A stretch of 64,000 nucleotides of DNA from Sphingopyxis sp. L1A2A (lineage in GTDB: Bacteria; Pseudomonadota; Alphaproteobacteria; Sphingomonadales; Sphingomonadaceae). The translations under genes were made by a program, and so were the position numbers. The stretch is taken from positions 186,001-250,000 of the forward strand of contig NZ_SCOT01000001.1 in NCBI RefSeq assembly GCF_005502465.1, given 5' to 3'. Below, in pieces: positions 17,626-25,266 of the stretch (the stretch's first letter is position 1; every line of letters starts with the position of its first letter). The notes beneath the pieces were generated by a model. It made no database searches. It was not told where the DNA came from and saw only the letters and a program-made list of their open reading frames with translations.

Positions 17626-19257
17626 TCAGCGCGCGCCCTGCCCGGCGGCGTGGCGCCCGGCGAGATAGCCGAAGACCATCCCCGGCGCGATCGTCCCGCC
17701 GGGACCGCCATAGGTCATGCCCATCGCCGAGGCCATGACATTGCCCGCGGCGTAAAGGCCGGGGATCACCGCGCCGTCGACGCTGAGCACCTGCGCGTTG
17801 GTATCGGTCTGCGGTCCGCCCTTGGTACCGAGCGCGCCGCTCTTGATCTCGACCGCAAAGAACGGCCCCTTGCCGATCGGCCCCAGCGTCGCGGCGGTCG
17901 AACCGCGCCCGTCGGGATCGCCCCACCAGCGGTCATGCGCCGCATCGCCGCGCCCGAAATCGAGATCGCGCCCGGTCGCGCAATGACCGTTGAAGCGTTC
18001 GACCGTCGCTTCAAGCGCATCGGGGTCAATATCGAGCCGCGCCCCAAGCTCGGGCAGACTTTCGGCGCGCATCGCCCATTGCGGCGGCGCTACCCCCCGC
18101 TCGCCGCTGATCATGCCGAAACCGAAACGGTCGATATATTGCTGGTCGAAAATCAGCCAGCACGGTAGATTGGCATAGTCGAACGCGCTGACATCCTGAT
18201 CGTGGAACGCCGCGCCGATCGCGTTGTAATTCGCCGCCTCGTTGGTGAAGCGCTTGCCCGCGCGGTTGACCATGATCGAATGCGGCAGGCTGCGCTGCCC
18301 CGCGACGAGGGTCTTGCCGGTCGCGCTTTCGCTTTCCGGCACCTCGGCGACGGGCATCCACCAGGCTTCGCGCATATTGCCGAGCATCGCGCCGACGCGC
18401 ATCGCCATCTTGAGCCCGTCGCCGGTATTCGTCTTCGGGCTGAGCGGGTGCGTCATCGGGCCGCGAAGGAAGGCGCGCAGGAGATCCTTGTCCCACTCGA
18501 ACCCGCCGGTCGCTAGGATCACCGCATCGGCGGCGATTTCGATCTCGCCGTCGGCGGTCTCGAAGACCGCCCCCACCACCCGGCCTTGATCCATCAACAG
18601 CCTTACCGCGCGATGGCCAGTTTTCGGTTCGATTCCGCGATCGAGGCAGGCGCGCAAGAGCCGACCGACCAGCGCCTGCCCGCTGCCGCGCAGATCGCCG
18701 TCGATCCGGCGCTGCAACTCCTCGGGCGTCAGCGGCTGCGGCTTCGCCTGCCCCAGCGGGGTGTCGTAGATCGAGAAATAGGGCATCGGATAATAGGGCG
18801 ACAGCGTGACCTTGCCGGCCCACTCGCCCAGTTCGTGAAATGAGTAGAGCGGGCAGTCGAGCGAGCGCCCGCCGTTCGGCATCCCGCCCGGAAATTCGGC
18901 ATGATAGTCGGGAAATTCAGGGATCGGGCGAAACTGCACTGGCGTGTTCGCTTCCAGAAACGCCACCATCGCCGGCCCATGGTCGAGAAAGGCTTCGACC
19001 AGATGCTGCTGCATCAGCCCATGCGACATCGACATCAGGTAGGTCAGCGCCTTGGCGCGGCTGTCCTCGACGCCCAGCGTCGCTTCATGGTGATTGTTCG
19101 GAATCCAGATCATTCCGCCGGACCAGGCGGTGGTGCCGCCGACCTGATCGTGCTTTTCGAACAGCGACACACGCGCCCCGGCCTCATGCGCAGAAATCGC
19201 GGCGGTGAGACCCGCCCCGCCGGTGCCGAGGACGATGACATGCGGCGCTTCGCTCAT
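17626..19257 (-). CDS. FAD-dependent oxidoreductase, 3-ketosteroid dehydrogenase-like
   Basis: A 543-residue flavoprotein of the succinate dehydrogenase/KstD superfamily. The FAD motif is VIVLGTGGAGLTAAISAHEA, followed by GGTTAWSGGMIWIP. Near the C-terminus, GMTYGGPGGTIAPGMVFGY matches the KstD segment where a Tyr and a Gly contact the 3-keto group (here Tyr516 and Gly520). KstD enzymes desaturate ring A of 3-ketosteroids at C1-C2; relatives act at C4-C5. The position between the SnoaL-like and NmrA-like genes supports a ring-modifying role. The exact steroid or other cyclic ketone is unknown. Confidence 0.88.
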   Translation of the reverse strand: MSEAPHVIVLGTGGAGLTAAISAHEAGARVSLFEKHDQVGGTTAWSGGMIWIPNNHHEATLGVEDSRAKALTYLMSMSHGLMQQHLVEAFLDHGPAMVAFLEANTPVQFRPIPEFPDYHAEFPGGMPNGGRSLDCPLYSFHELGEWAGKVTLSPYYPMPYFSIYDTPLGQAKPQPLTPEELQRRIDGDLRGSGQALVGRLLRACLDRGIEPKTGHRAVRLLMDQGRVVGAVFETADGEIEIAADAVILATGGFEWDKDLLRAFLRGPMTHPLSPKTNTGDGLKMAMRVGAMLGNMREAWWMPVAEVPESESATGKTLVAGQRSLPHSIMVNRAGKRFTNEAANYNAIGAAFHDQDVSAFDYANLPCWLIFDQQYIDRFGFGMISGERGVAPPQWAMRAESLPELGARLDIDPDALEATVERFNGHCATGRDLDFGRGDAAHDRWWGDPDGRGSTAATLGPIGKGPFFAVEIKSGALGTKGGPQTDTNAQVLSVDGAVIPGLYAAGNVMASAMGMTYGGPGGTIAPGMVFGYLAGRHAAGQGAR

Positions 19258-19260
19258 GTG

Positions 19261-19656
19261 TTACGCTTTCAGTTGCTCGACCATATGCGCGGTGTCGAAA
19301 TAATGGATGCGCATCGACGCCATCTTGCCGGCGTCGTCGAACGCCGTGACTTCGGCGATATGCGTCTCGAACCTTTTCCCGCTCGATTTCGCGGTCACCG
19401 TGAAATGGAGCAAGGCGACAGCATATTTCTCGCCGCCGACCAGTTCCTGCCACTGAACGACGGGGTCTTCCCAAAAAGTCATCACATGCGCGTAGAGCCG
19501 CTGCAGCGCATCGCGCCCGCGCCATTCGCCGCCATAAGGCAGCGAGGTCGGCTCGTAGATGACAAGGTCATCGGCCATGAAATCGGCGACCGCGTCCCAG
19601 TCGCCCTTCGCGACCGCGGCATACATCGCCTTGCTGGCTTCGAGAGGAGTCGTCAT
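19261..19656 (-). CDS. SnoaL/NTF2-like domain protein
   Basis: A 131-residue protein of the cone-shaped NTF2/SnoaL fold: an N-terminal helix (LEASKAMYAAVAKGDWDAVA), a DDLVIYEPTSLPYGGEWRGR segment, and a beta-sheet ending with FETHIAEVTAFDDAGKMASM. The fold includes ketosteroid delta-5-isomerase, polyketide cyclases and small hydratases, but the catalytic residues of ketosteroid isomerase are not evident by eye. It is 3 bases upstream of the KstD-like gene and overlaps the lipoyl gene by 4 bases. Confidence 0.83.
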   Translation of the reverse strand: MTTPLEASKAMYAAVAKGDWDAVADFMADDLVIYEPTSLPYGGEWRGRDALQRLYAHVMTFWEDPVVQWQELVGGEKYAVALLHFTVTAKSSGKRFETHIAEVTAFDDAGKMASMRIHYFDTAHMVEQLKA

Positions 19657-19883
19657 TCGATCGTCCCGACCAGCGTGCCGACCGGATAAACTTCGCCCTC
19701 GACCCCGATCGGGCGGATGATCCCCGCGACCTGCGCCTCAACCTCGACCGTCGTCTTGTCGGTTTCGACGGTATAAAGAATGTCGCCGACCTCGACGCGC
19801 TCGCCGTCGCCGAACATCCATTCGTTCAGGGTCATTTCGGTCGCCGACATGCCAATTTTCGGGATGCGCAATTCTTCTGCCAT
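19653..19883 (-). CDS. Stand-alone lipoyl (biotinyl)-domain protein
   Basis: A 76-residue protein that is a single lipoyl domain. The motif YTVETDKTTVEVEA presents the lysine to be lipoylated at residue 43 at the hairpin tip. There is no peripheral-subunit-binding or acyltransferase domain, unlike a normal E2. I chose the ATG at 19883, which gives the usual start of the fold. It lies 5 bases after the E1-beta gene, so it likely receives the acyl group from that E1. Confidence 0.92.
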   Translation of the reverse strand: MAEELRIPKIGMSATEMTLNEWMFGDGERVEVGDILYTVETDKTTVEVEAQVAGIIRPIGVEGEVYPVGTLVGTIE

Positions 19884-19888
19884 GGCGG

Positions 19889-20881
19889 TCAGCCCTTCCA
19901 GTTCATCGCGGCACGCACCGCGTCGGCGATCGCATCCTTGCTGGGAATCCACGCCTGTTCGAGCGCGTTGGCCATCGGTACCGCCGAGAAGGCGCCGCCG
20001 ATGCGCGTGACCGGCGCCTTCAGCTTCCCGAACAGTTTCTCGTTCAAGCGTGAGGCGATTTCCGCGCCGGTGCCGTATTGCTTGACCGCCTCGTGGAGCA
20101 CGAGCGCGCGGCCGGTCTTTTCGACCGACGCGGTCACCGTCGCCTCGTCATAGGGCGCGATGGTGCGCAAATCGATGACCTCGACCGAAATGCCTTCGCC
20201 GGCGAGCCGCTCGGCGATTTCGAGCGCGTCGAGCACGGTGCGGCCATAGGTGATGATCGAACAGTCGGTCCCCTCGCGCGCGACCGCGGCCTTGCCGAGC
20301 GGGACGATGTGCCCCGGCCCCGGATCGTCGGATTTCAAACCGTAACACAGGATGTTCTCGATGAAGATCACCGGGTCGTTGCACGCAATCGCGGCGCGCA
20401 TCAGCCCCTGCGCGTCGGCGGCGTTCGACGGCGTGACCACTTTCAGCCCCGCGACATGCGCGAACCACGCCTCGAGCATGTCCGAGTGCTGACCGCCGAA
20501 ACCGACCCCGACCCCGGTTGTGGTGCGGATGACCAGCGGCACGTTCGTCTGCCCGCCCGACATGAAGCGCAGCTTCGCGGCATGATTGACGATCTGGTCC
20601 ATGGCGACGGTGACGAAATTCATCAGCATGATCTCGGCAATCGGGCGGAAGCCCGCGAGCGCCGCGCCGACGCACGCGCCGACGATCGCCGTTTCGGAAA
20701 TCGGCGTCGCGCGGACGCGGTGCTCGCCATATTTCTCGGTCAGCCCCGCCGAGATTTTGAACACCCCGCCGCCCTGCTTCGCGGCGACATCCTCGCCGAG
20801 CAGGATCACGCCCTCATCCTCGGCCATCGCTTCGTCGATCGCGCGGTTGATCGCCTGCGTCATCGTGATCTGCGCGCTCAT
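19889..20881 (-). CDS. 2-oxoacid dehydrogenase E1 component, beta subunit
   Basis: A 330-residue E1-beta subunit of the pyruvate/acetoin/branched-chain dehydrogenase family. It starts with ITMTQAINRAIDEAMAED, has GEDVAAKQGGGVF, the conserved GFGGQHSDMLEAWFAHVAGL and VVTPSNAADAQGL, and ends with the C-terminal transketolase domain (EVIDLRTIAPYDEATV). It overlaps the alpha gene by 4 bases, typical of a stoichiometric pair. The complex decarboxylates a 2-oxoacid (or cleaves a ketol) and passes the acyl group to a lipoyl domain. Substrate unknown. Confidence 0.94.
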   Translation of the reverse strand: MSAQITMTQAINRAIDEAMAEDEGVILLGEDVAAKQGGGVFKISAGLTEKYGEHRVRATPISETAIVGACVGAALAGFRPIAEIMLMNFVTVAMDQIVNHAAKLRFMSGGQTNVPLVIRTTTGVGVGFGGQHSDMLEAWFAHVAGLKVVTPSNAADAQGLMRAAIACNDPVIFIENILCYGLKSDDPGPGHIVPLGKAAVAREGTDCSIITYGRTVLDALEIAERLAGEGISVEVIDLRTIAPYDEATVTASVEKTGRALVLHEAVKQYGTGAEIASRLNEKLFGKLKAPVTRIGGAFSAVPMANALEQAWIPSKDAIADAVRAAMNWKG

Positions 20882-21858
20882 GCCGCAATCTCCTCTTCGA
20901 AGACGTCCTTGCGGATTTCCTCCGGCCCCGGCAGCGGGCTGTTCGCGGCAAATTCGGCCGCCGCGTCCATCTGCGCGTCGAGATCGGCGACGATCGCGTC
21001 GAGCTCGGCCTCGCTGAACTGGTGATCAAGCATCAGCTGGCGCAGCCGCGGCAACGGATCCTCGGCCGCCATTTCGGCAAGATGGTCGGGCGGCATGTAA
21101 GAAAAATCGGCGCCGAAGAAATGGCCGAGCATCCGGTAACACATCGCCTCGATCAGCGTCGGCCCGTCGCCCGCCCGCGCGCGGTCGACCGCCGCCTTGG
21201 TGGTGTTGTACATGGCGATCGCGTCGTTGCCGTCGACCTTTACCCCGGCCATGCCATAGGCCTTGGCCCGCGTGACGATCGAATCGACCTTCGTGTGATC
21301 GGCAAAGGCGGTGTGTTCACCGTAGCGGTTGTTCTGGCACAGGAAGATGACCGGCAGCTTCCACAGCTGCGCCATGTTCATCGCCTCGTGGAAGGCGCCG
21401 ATGTTGGTCGCGCCGTCGCCGAAACACACCATCGTCACCTTGCCGTCGCCGCGGTTCTGCGATGCGAGCGCAAGACCGTTGGCGATCGGCAGCCCCGACC
21501 CGACGACCCCAGTGGTCACCATCACCCCGGTTTCGGGATGGGTGATATGCATTGATCCGCCCTTGCCGCGGCAGGTGCCGCCGACCTTGCCCGCAATCTC
21601 GGCGAACAGCGGGTTCAGCGGCACGCCCTTGGCGATCTGGTCGTGCTGGCCGCGATAGGTGGTGACGAGATAATCGTCCTGATTGAGTGCCGCCATCGCC
21701 GCCGCGGACACCAATTCCTGCCCGCGCACGGTGTAATAGATCACCGCGAGCTTGCCGGTCATCAGCAGCGAACGGAATTTCTCGTCGGCGCGCGCGACGC
21801 GCATCGTGCGGGTGTAGATGTCGCGCAGCTTGTCGCGGTCGATCGTCGGTTCGGTCAT
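20878..21858 (-). CDS. 2-oxoacid dehydrogenase E1 component, alpha subunit
   Basis: A 326-residue TPP-dependent E1-alpha. The thiamine-diphosphate motif runs from GDGATNIGAFHEAMN to CQNNRYGEHT. It also has TYRGQHDQIAKG and RGKGGSMHI, seen in acetoin and branched-chain enzymes. It forms the catalytic heterotetramer with the next gene. No E2 acyltransferase or E3 dihydrolipoamide dehydrogenase is encoded in the operon. The gene follows the GST gene after 11 bases. Confidence 0.94.
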   Translation of the reverse strand: MTEPTIDRDKLRDIYTRTMRVARADEKFRSLLMTGKLAVIYYTVRGQELVSAAAMAALNQDDYLVTTYRGQHDQIAKGVPLNPLFAEIAGKVGGTCRGKGGSMHITHPETGVMVTTGVVGSGLPIANGLALASQNRGDGKVTMVCFGDGATNIGAFHEAMNMAQLWKLPVIFLCQNNRYGEHTAFADHTKVDSIVTRAKAYGMAGVKVDGNDAIAMYNTTKAAVDRARAGDGPTLIEAMCYRMLGHFFGADFSYMPPDHLAEMAAEDPLPRLRQLMLDHQFSEAELDAIVADLDAQMDAAAEFAANSPLPGPEEIRKDVFEEEIAA

Positions 21859-21869
21859 GCAGGCTCTCC

Positions 21870-22517
21870 TCAGGCGGATTCGGCCACGCCCTGTTTATGA
21901 TTGGCACTGTCGGCGGCACTCGGCCGCGCCGCGACCCGATCGCGCCACGCGACCAGATTGGTCAGCGCGGGGTCGAGCGGCTGCCCGACCATCGCGCCGA
22001 ATTCAACGAACGAAAACAGCAGGATGTCGGCGAGGCTGAACCGATCGCCGAGCGCCCACGGCCCCGCGCCGACGATCCGGTCGATCGCCGCCAGCCCATC
22101 AGCGGCCTGACGCTTGAGGTCGCCCGCAGCATCCGGCAGGCACAGCATCCGCGGCTGGAACATCGGCAATCCTTCGGCGCCACGGAATGCCAGCGTCATC
22201 GGCACCACCGCCTGCTGGTCGATGATCCGCACCAGCATCCGTGTCTGCGCGCGCGCTTCCGCGGTCGCACCGAGCAGGGCGTGACCCGCCAACGTCTCGT
22301 CAAAATATTCGCAGATGGCGACGCTCTCGGCGATTCGCTGTCCGTCATCGAGTTCGAGCAGCGGGGTATGGCCGAGCGGGCTTTTGGCGCGGAAATCGCC
22401 TTGTCGATTCTCGCCCGCCATGATGTCGACCAGCTGGCGGTCGACGCGAAGCCCGGTCTCGGCCAGATACATCAGCACGACGCGCGGATTGGGGCCGATC
22501 GATTGATAGAGTTTCAT
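21870..22517 (-). CDS. Glutathione S-transferase
   Basis: A 215-residue GST with the thioredoxin-like N-domain (MKLYQSIGPNPRVVLMYL), the glutathione-binding SPLGHTPLLELDDGQRIAES block with its cis-Pro and Glu-Ser pair, and an all-helical C-domain containing GDRFSLADILLFS. Bacterial GSTs in catabolic operons isomerise maleyl-type products, open epoxides, cleave ethers or detoxify. The gene lies between the SDR (13 bases upstream) and E1-alpha (11 bases downstream), so it is part of the operon. Confidence 0.92.
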   Translation of the reverse strand: MKLYQSIGPNPRVVLMYLAETGLRVDRQLVDIMAGENRQGDFRAKSPLGHTPLLELDDGQRIAESVAICEYFDETLAGHALLGATAEARAQTRMLVRIIDQQAVVPMTLAFRGAEGLPMFQPRMLCLPDAAGDLKRQAADGLAAIDRIVGAGPWALGDRFSLADILLFSFVEFGAMVGQPLDPALTNLVAWRDRVAARPSAADSANHKQGVAESA

Positions 22518-22530
22518 GGTGCGACCCCGA

Positions 22531-23295
22531 TCAGAACTGGACGCGCTTGGTAAATCCGCCGTCGATCACCAGATGCGCGCCGGTCAGATAGGGACAGGCG
22601 GGCGAGGCCATGAACACGATGCCCTTCGCGACCTCCTCGGCCTCGCCGAAGCGCCCCAGCGGCATTTGCGCCAGCGTCGCGTCATAGAGCGCCGGGACCG
22701 CCGACTTGATGACCTCCCAATTGCCGCCGGGATAATAGATTGCGCCGGGCGAGACGATGTTGACGCGGATATTCTGCGCCGCGAGCGCCTGGCTCAATTG
22801 CGAGCCATAGGTGATCAGCGCCGCTTTCAGCGCGTTGAACGCCTGCGGCACGATGAAGGTTTCGACCGCCGCGGTCGACGACATGAAGATGATCGATCCC
22901 GACCCCGACGCCGCCAGCGCCTCGGTCAGCACCTCGACCCCGTGCACCGCGCCCATGACGTCCATGTCGAGCCCGCGCTGCCAGTCGCCGGTCGCGCCCT
23001 GCCCCGACGAGCTGGCGGTATGGATGAAGATGTCGCAGCCGCCGAGCGCATCGCGCGCCTTGCCCAGCCATTCGCGATAGCCGTCGGGGTTGCCGGTCAT
23101 GTCGAATTGTTCGCCATGGACCTTGCCCGGCCCCGCCGCGTCGATCGCCGCGACCGCCGCCTTCACCTTGTCGGCATCGCGCGAGAAAAAGGCGACATCG
23201 GCGCCCTCGGCGGCAAAAATCTTGAGCGACGCGAGCCCCAGACCGTGCGCGCCGCCATTCATGATGACTTTTTTGCTCTTGAGACCCAGGTCCAT
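22531..23295 (-). CDS. SDR family protein with altered catalytic residues
   Basis: A 254-residue SDR with the NGGAHGLGLASLKIFAAEGA cofactor motif, the MSST serine (Ser140 by position) and a C-terminal LVIDGG segment. At the YxxxK site the protein reads FNALK, so the catalytic Tyr is Phe153; the codon on the coding strand is TTC. The Asn of the central helix is also replaced (MDVMGA). It may bind a nucleotide and a substrate without normal dehydrogenase chemistry, or use other residues. It is the first gene of the minus-strand operon, so the operon promoter should lie in 23296-23400. Confidence 0.88.
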   Translation of the reverse strand: MDLGLKSKKVIMNGGAHGLGLASLKIFAAEGADVAFFSRDADKVKAAVAAIDAAGPGKVHGEQFDMTGNPDGYREWLGKARDALGGCDIFIHTASSSGQGATGDWQRGLDMDVMGAVHGVEVLTEALAASGSGSIIFMSSTAAVETFIVPQAFNALKAALITYGSQLSQALAAQNIRVNIVSPGAIYYPGGNWEVIKSAVPALYDATLAQMPLGRFGEAEEVAKGIVFMASPACPYLTGAHLVIDGGFTKRVQF

Positions 23296-23645
23296 CGCAT
23301 CCTCCTCTGATTATTTTAAGGAAGAGCGTAGCGGCAAGACGGACGGCGAGACATCAGCAAAAATGTGAGCCGAGTGCGTCCATCGGGCCGACGCCGTTCG
23401 TCGGCGTAGACCTGACGACTCAGATAGGTATAGCGTCCAGGCCGCGACCTGCTTCACATCGGTCAAGCTCAAGGTCAGGTCGAGGTAACCCTTGGTGAAG
23501 GCCGCTACCTCGGCGTCGCGGTGCCAAACCGCAACCCGCGTCGCCGCGCGATCGCGTCGAGTGTCTCGGCCTCGGCCGCACGCACTGTCGTCGCCAAGAG
23601 CGCAGCGCCCGCCCATTGCCGATGCAGGAACGGCGGTCGATCATC
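23296..23645. other. 350-bp region without a convincing gene; operon promoter side and possible gene remnant
   Basis: The part nearest 23296 should hold the promoter and leader of the eight-gene operon, but no clear -35/-10 pair stands out. On the minus strand at about 23430-23540 there is a short stretch with coding-like third-position use (VAAFTKGYLDLTLSLTDVKQ) that has no start in good context and dissolves at both ends. A second frame just upstream reads RAAEAETLDAIARRRG. This may be a decayed gene with frameshifts; I recognise no family. Confidence 0.35.
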
Positions 23646-24659
23646 TCAGACCCCCGGTGCTTTGTCATAGACGAGACGGAAGCCGACATTGCTCGTACCG
23701 AGGCCCGGATCGCGGCCCTGCCGCGAGGCCGGGCGGTAACGCTGGCAATAGTTGGGCGCACAGAGATAGCTGCCGCCCTTTACCGTCCGCGACGGCATTC
23801 CGGGGTTGAACGGATCATAAGCGTTATTTTCGTCCGGCCCCCTGGGGTTATCTTTATCGTCCGGATTATGGCCGGGCTTGAAGAAGTCGGCGGTGACTTC
23901 CCACACATTGCCGACCATGTCGTACAGCCCGTTGCCATTCGGCTTGTAGCAACCGACCGGCGACACGCCCTTGAACCCGTCGGTTTCGGCATTGTAGTTC
24001 GGGAAAGCGCCCTGCCAGCTGTTCGCTTCGGTCGGCTGGACATTTTTCGATCGCTGCCCTGCGCTCGCCGCATATTCCCATTCAGCCTCGGTCGGGATGC
24101 GCCCGCCGGCCCATTTGGCGTAAGCGATCATATCATCCCATGCGAGGTGGACGACCGGTTCGTTTGGCACCTGGTCGGCGCCGGTCGGACCATAGGGCTT
24201 TTGCCAGTTTGCCCCGGGGACATATGTCCACCAGTCCGAATAATTGTTCGACGGGGAATCGGGCGGCGTAAACACCGCCGAACCCGCCTTCAGCATATCG
24301 GGCGGGATCTGGTCGACGGGCAGCTGAAACTGCTTCGGATCGACGGGTTCTTCGGCGACAGTGACATAGCCGGTCGCCTTGACGAAGTCAGCGAACTGGC
24401 GGTTTGTGACCTCGTGCGGGTCGATCCAGAAGGCGGCAACGGTCGTTTCGCGAACCGGGCCTTCCTCGGCATAAACATCGTCTTCGCCCATCGCGAACGT
24501 GCCGCCCGCGAGCTTGACGGGTGCGTCCCCGATCGCGGGGCATTTGCGCGGCGTCGCCGCGGCGACCTGCTTGTCCTTCGGCGCGTCGGCCTCGCCGCAC
24601 GCCGCGAGGGTCGCGACCAGCGCCGATGCACTCAGCAGAAGGAGGGTCGAACGGATCAT
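23646..24659 (-). CDS. Formylglycine-generating enzyme (SUMF1)-family lipoprotein
   Basis: A 337-residue exported protein. The leader ends LVATLAAC, a lipobox that would lipidate Cys21. The mature part is an FGE-sulfatase domain: GGTFAMGEDDVYAEEGP, WIDPHEVTNRQFADFVKATG, GGRIPTEAEWEYAA and the C-terminal GNVWEVTADFF. The motif GGSYLCAPNYCQRYRPASR carries the two catalytic cysteines (about C300 and C305) of genuine FGEs, followed by GTSNVGFRLV. FGE oxidises a Cys in sulfatases to formylglycine with copper and oxygen. No sulfatase gene lies in this window. An upstream in-frame Met (24692) is possible but would spoil the leader. Confidence 0.92.
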   Translation of the reverse strand: MIRSTLLLLSASALVATLAACGEADAPKDKQVAAATPRKCPAIGDAPVKLAGGTFAMGEDDVYAEEGPVRETTVAAFWIDPHEVTNRQFADFVKATGYVTVAEEPVDPKQFQLPVDQIPPDMLKAGSAVFTPPDSPSNNYSDWWTYVPGANWQKPYGPTGADQVPNEPVVHLAWDDMIAYAKWAGGRIPTEAEWEYAASAGQRSKNVQPTEANSWQGAFPNYNAETDGFKGVSPVGCYKPNGNGLYDMVGNVWEVTADFFKPGHNPDDKDNPRGPDENNAYDPFNPGMPSRTVKGGSYLCAPNYCQRYRPASRQGRDPGLGTSNVGFRLVYDKAPGV

Positions 24660-25086
24660 GCTGGTCTCCAATCGCAAAGCCTGTTTCTCCAACCGGGGCT
24701 GAACGGCCGGACGCCGCCTACATGCAGCTGATGAAGACCCGCATCTTCGCCAACTGGCCTGCGAGCTACAGCCAGATTACACTCGAAGACAATGAGACGG
24801 GGCACAGCTACACCTACGCGCAGCACTGCCACTTTCCTGGGCCGCCGCCGACCACAGCCTGCTGATGCACAGCATTGCCGAATCCGGGCGGTTGCGAGCA
24901 TCCCGCGAGTTCCAGAATGTTTCTAAAGTCTTGGAATCATGGAACAGAGCTTGCTTCGATTCGGATCGCAATGGAACGAAATCGGTGTGACACAGTCTCG
25001 TTACGTGAACGAAATGCCTACGTGGCAAAAACGAGCTCCCCTGTCCTTCGTCGGATCATTTTAGGCCATTGAAGCAAAAGGAAAAA
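24660..25086. other. 427-bp region with no assignable gene; partly AT-richer
   Basis: Between the FGE-like gene and the tRNA. At 24722-24862 on the plus strand, a short frame reads MQLMKTRIFANWPASYSQIT and continues with coding-like codon use to a stop, but it is only ~46 residues and matches nothing I know; it may be a truncated gene. From about 24910 to 25086 the sequence is noticeably richer in A and T than its surroundings. This looks like a degenerate junction rather than a normal intergenic spacer. Confidence 0.4.
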
Positions 25087-25163
<77 letters not shown>

Positions 25164-25266
25164 CAATAGAGCGCGGCCTCTAGCAAGAGCGCGGCCTGGC
25201 AGCAATGGCCTATCGACCATCGCGCGGCGATGTGCGAAGCGGCGCCATGGGCATGGGGAACGCCGC

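Noticed and set aside
17626..19257. Reading the flavoprotein as a fumarate reductase
   Set aside because: It lacks heme motifs and a periplasmic leader, and the TYGGPG segment near the C-terminus fits the ketosteroid dehydrogenase group better.
24722..24862. Short plus-strand frame of ~46 residues
   Set aside because: Codon use is gene-like at first, but there is no ribosome site, no known family and the frame ends quickly; kept only as part of the unassigned region.
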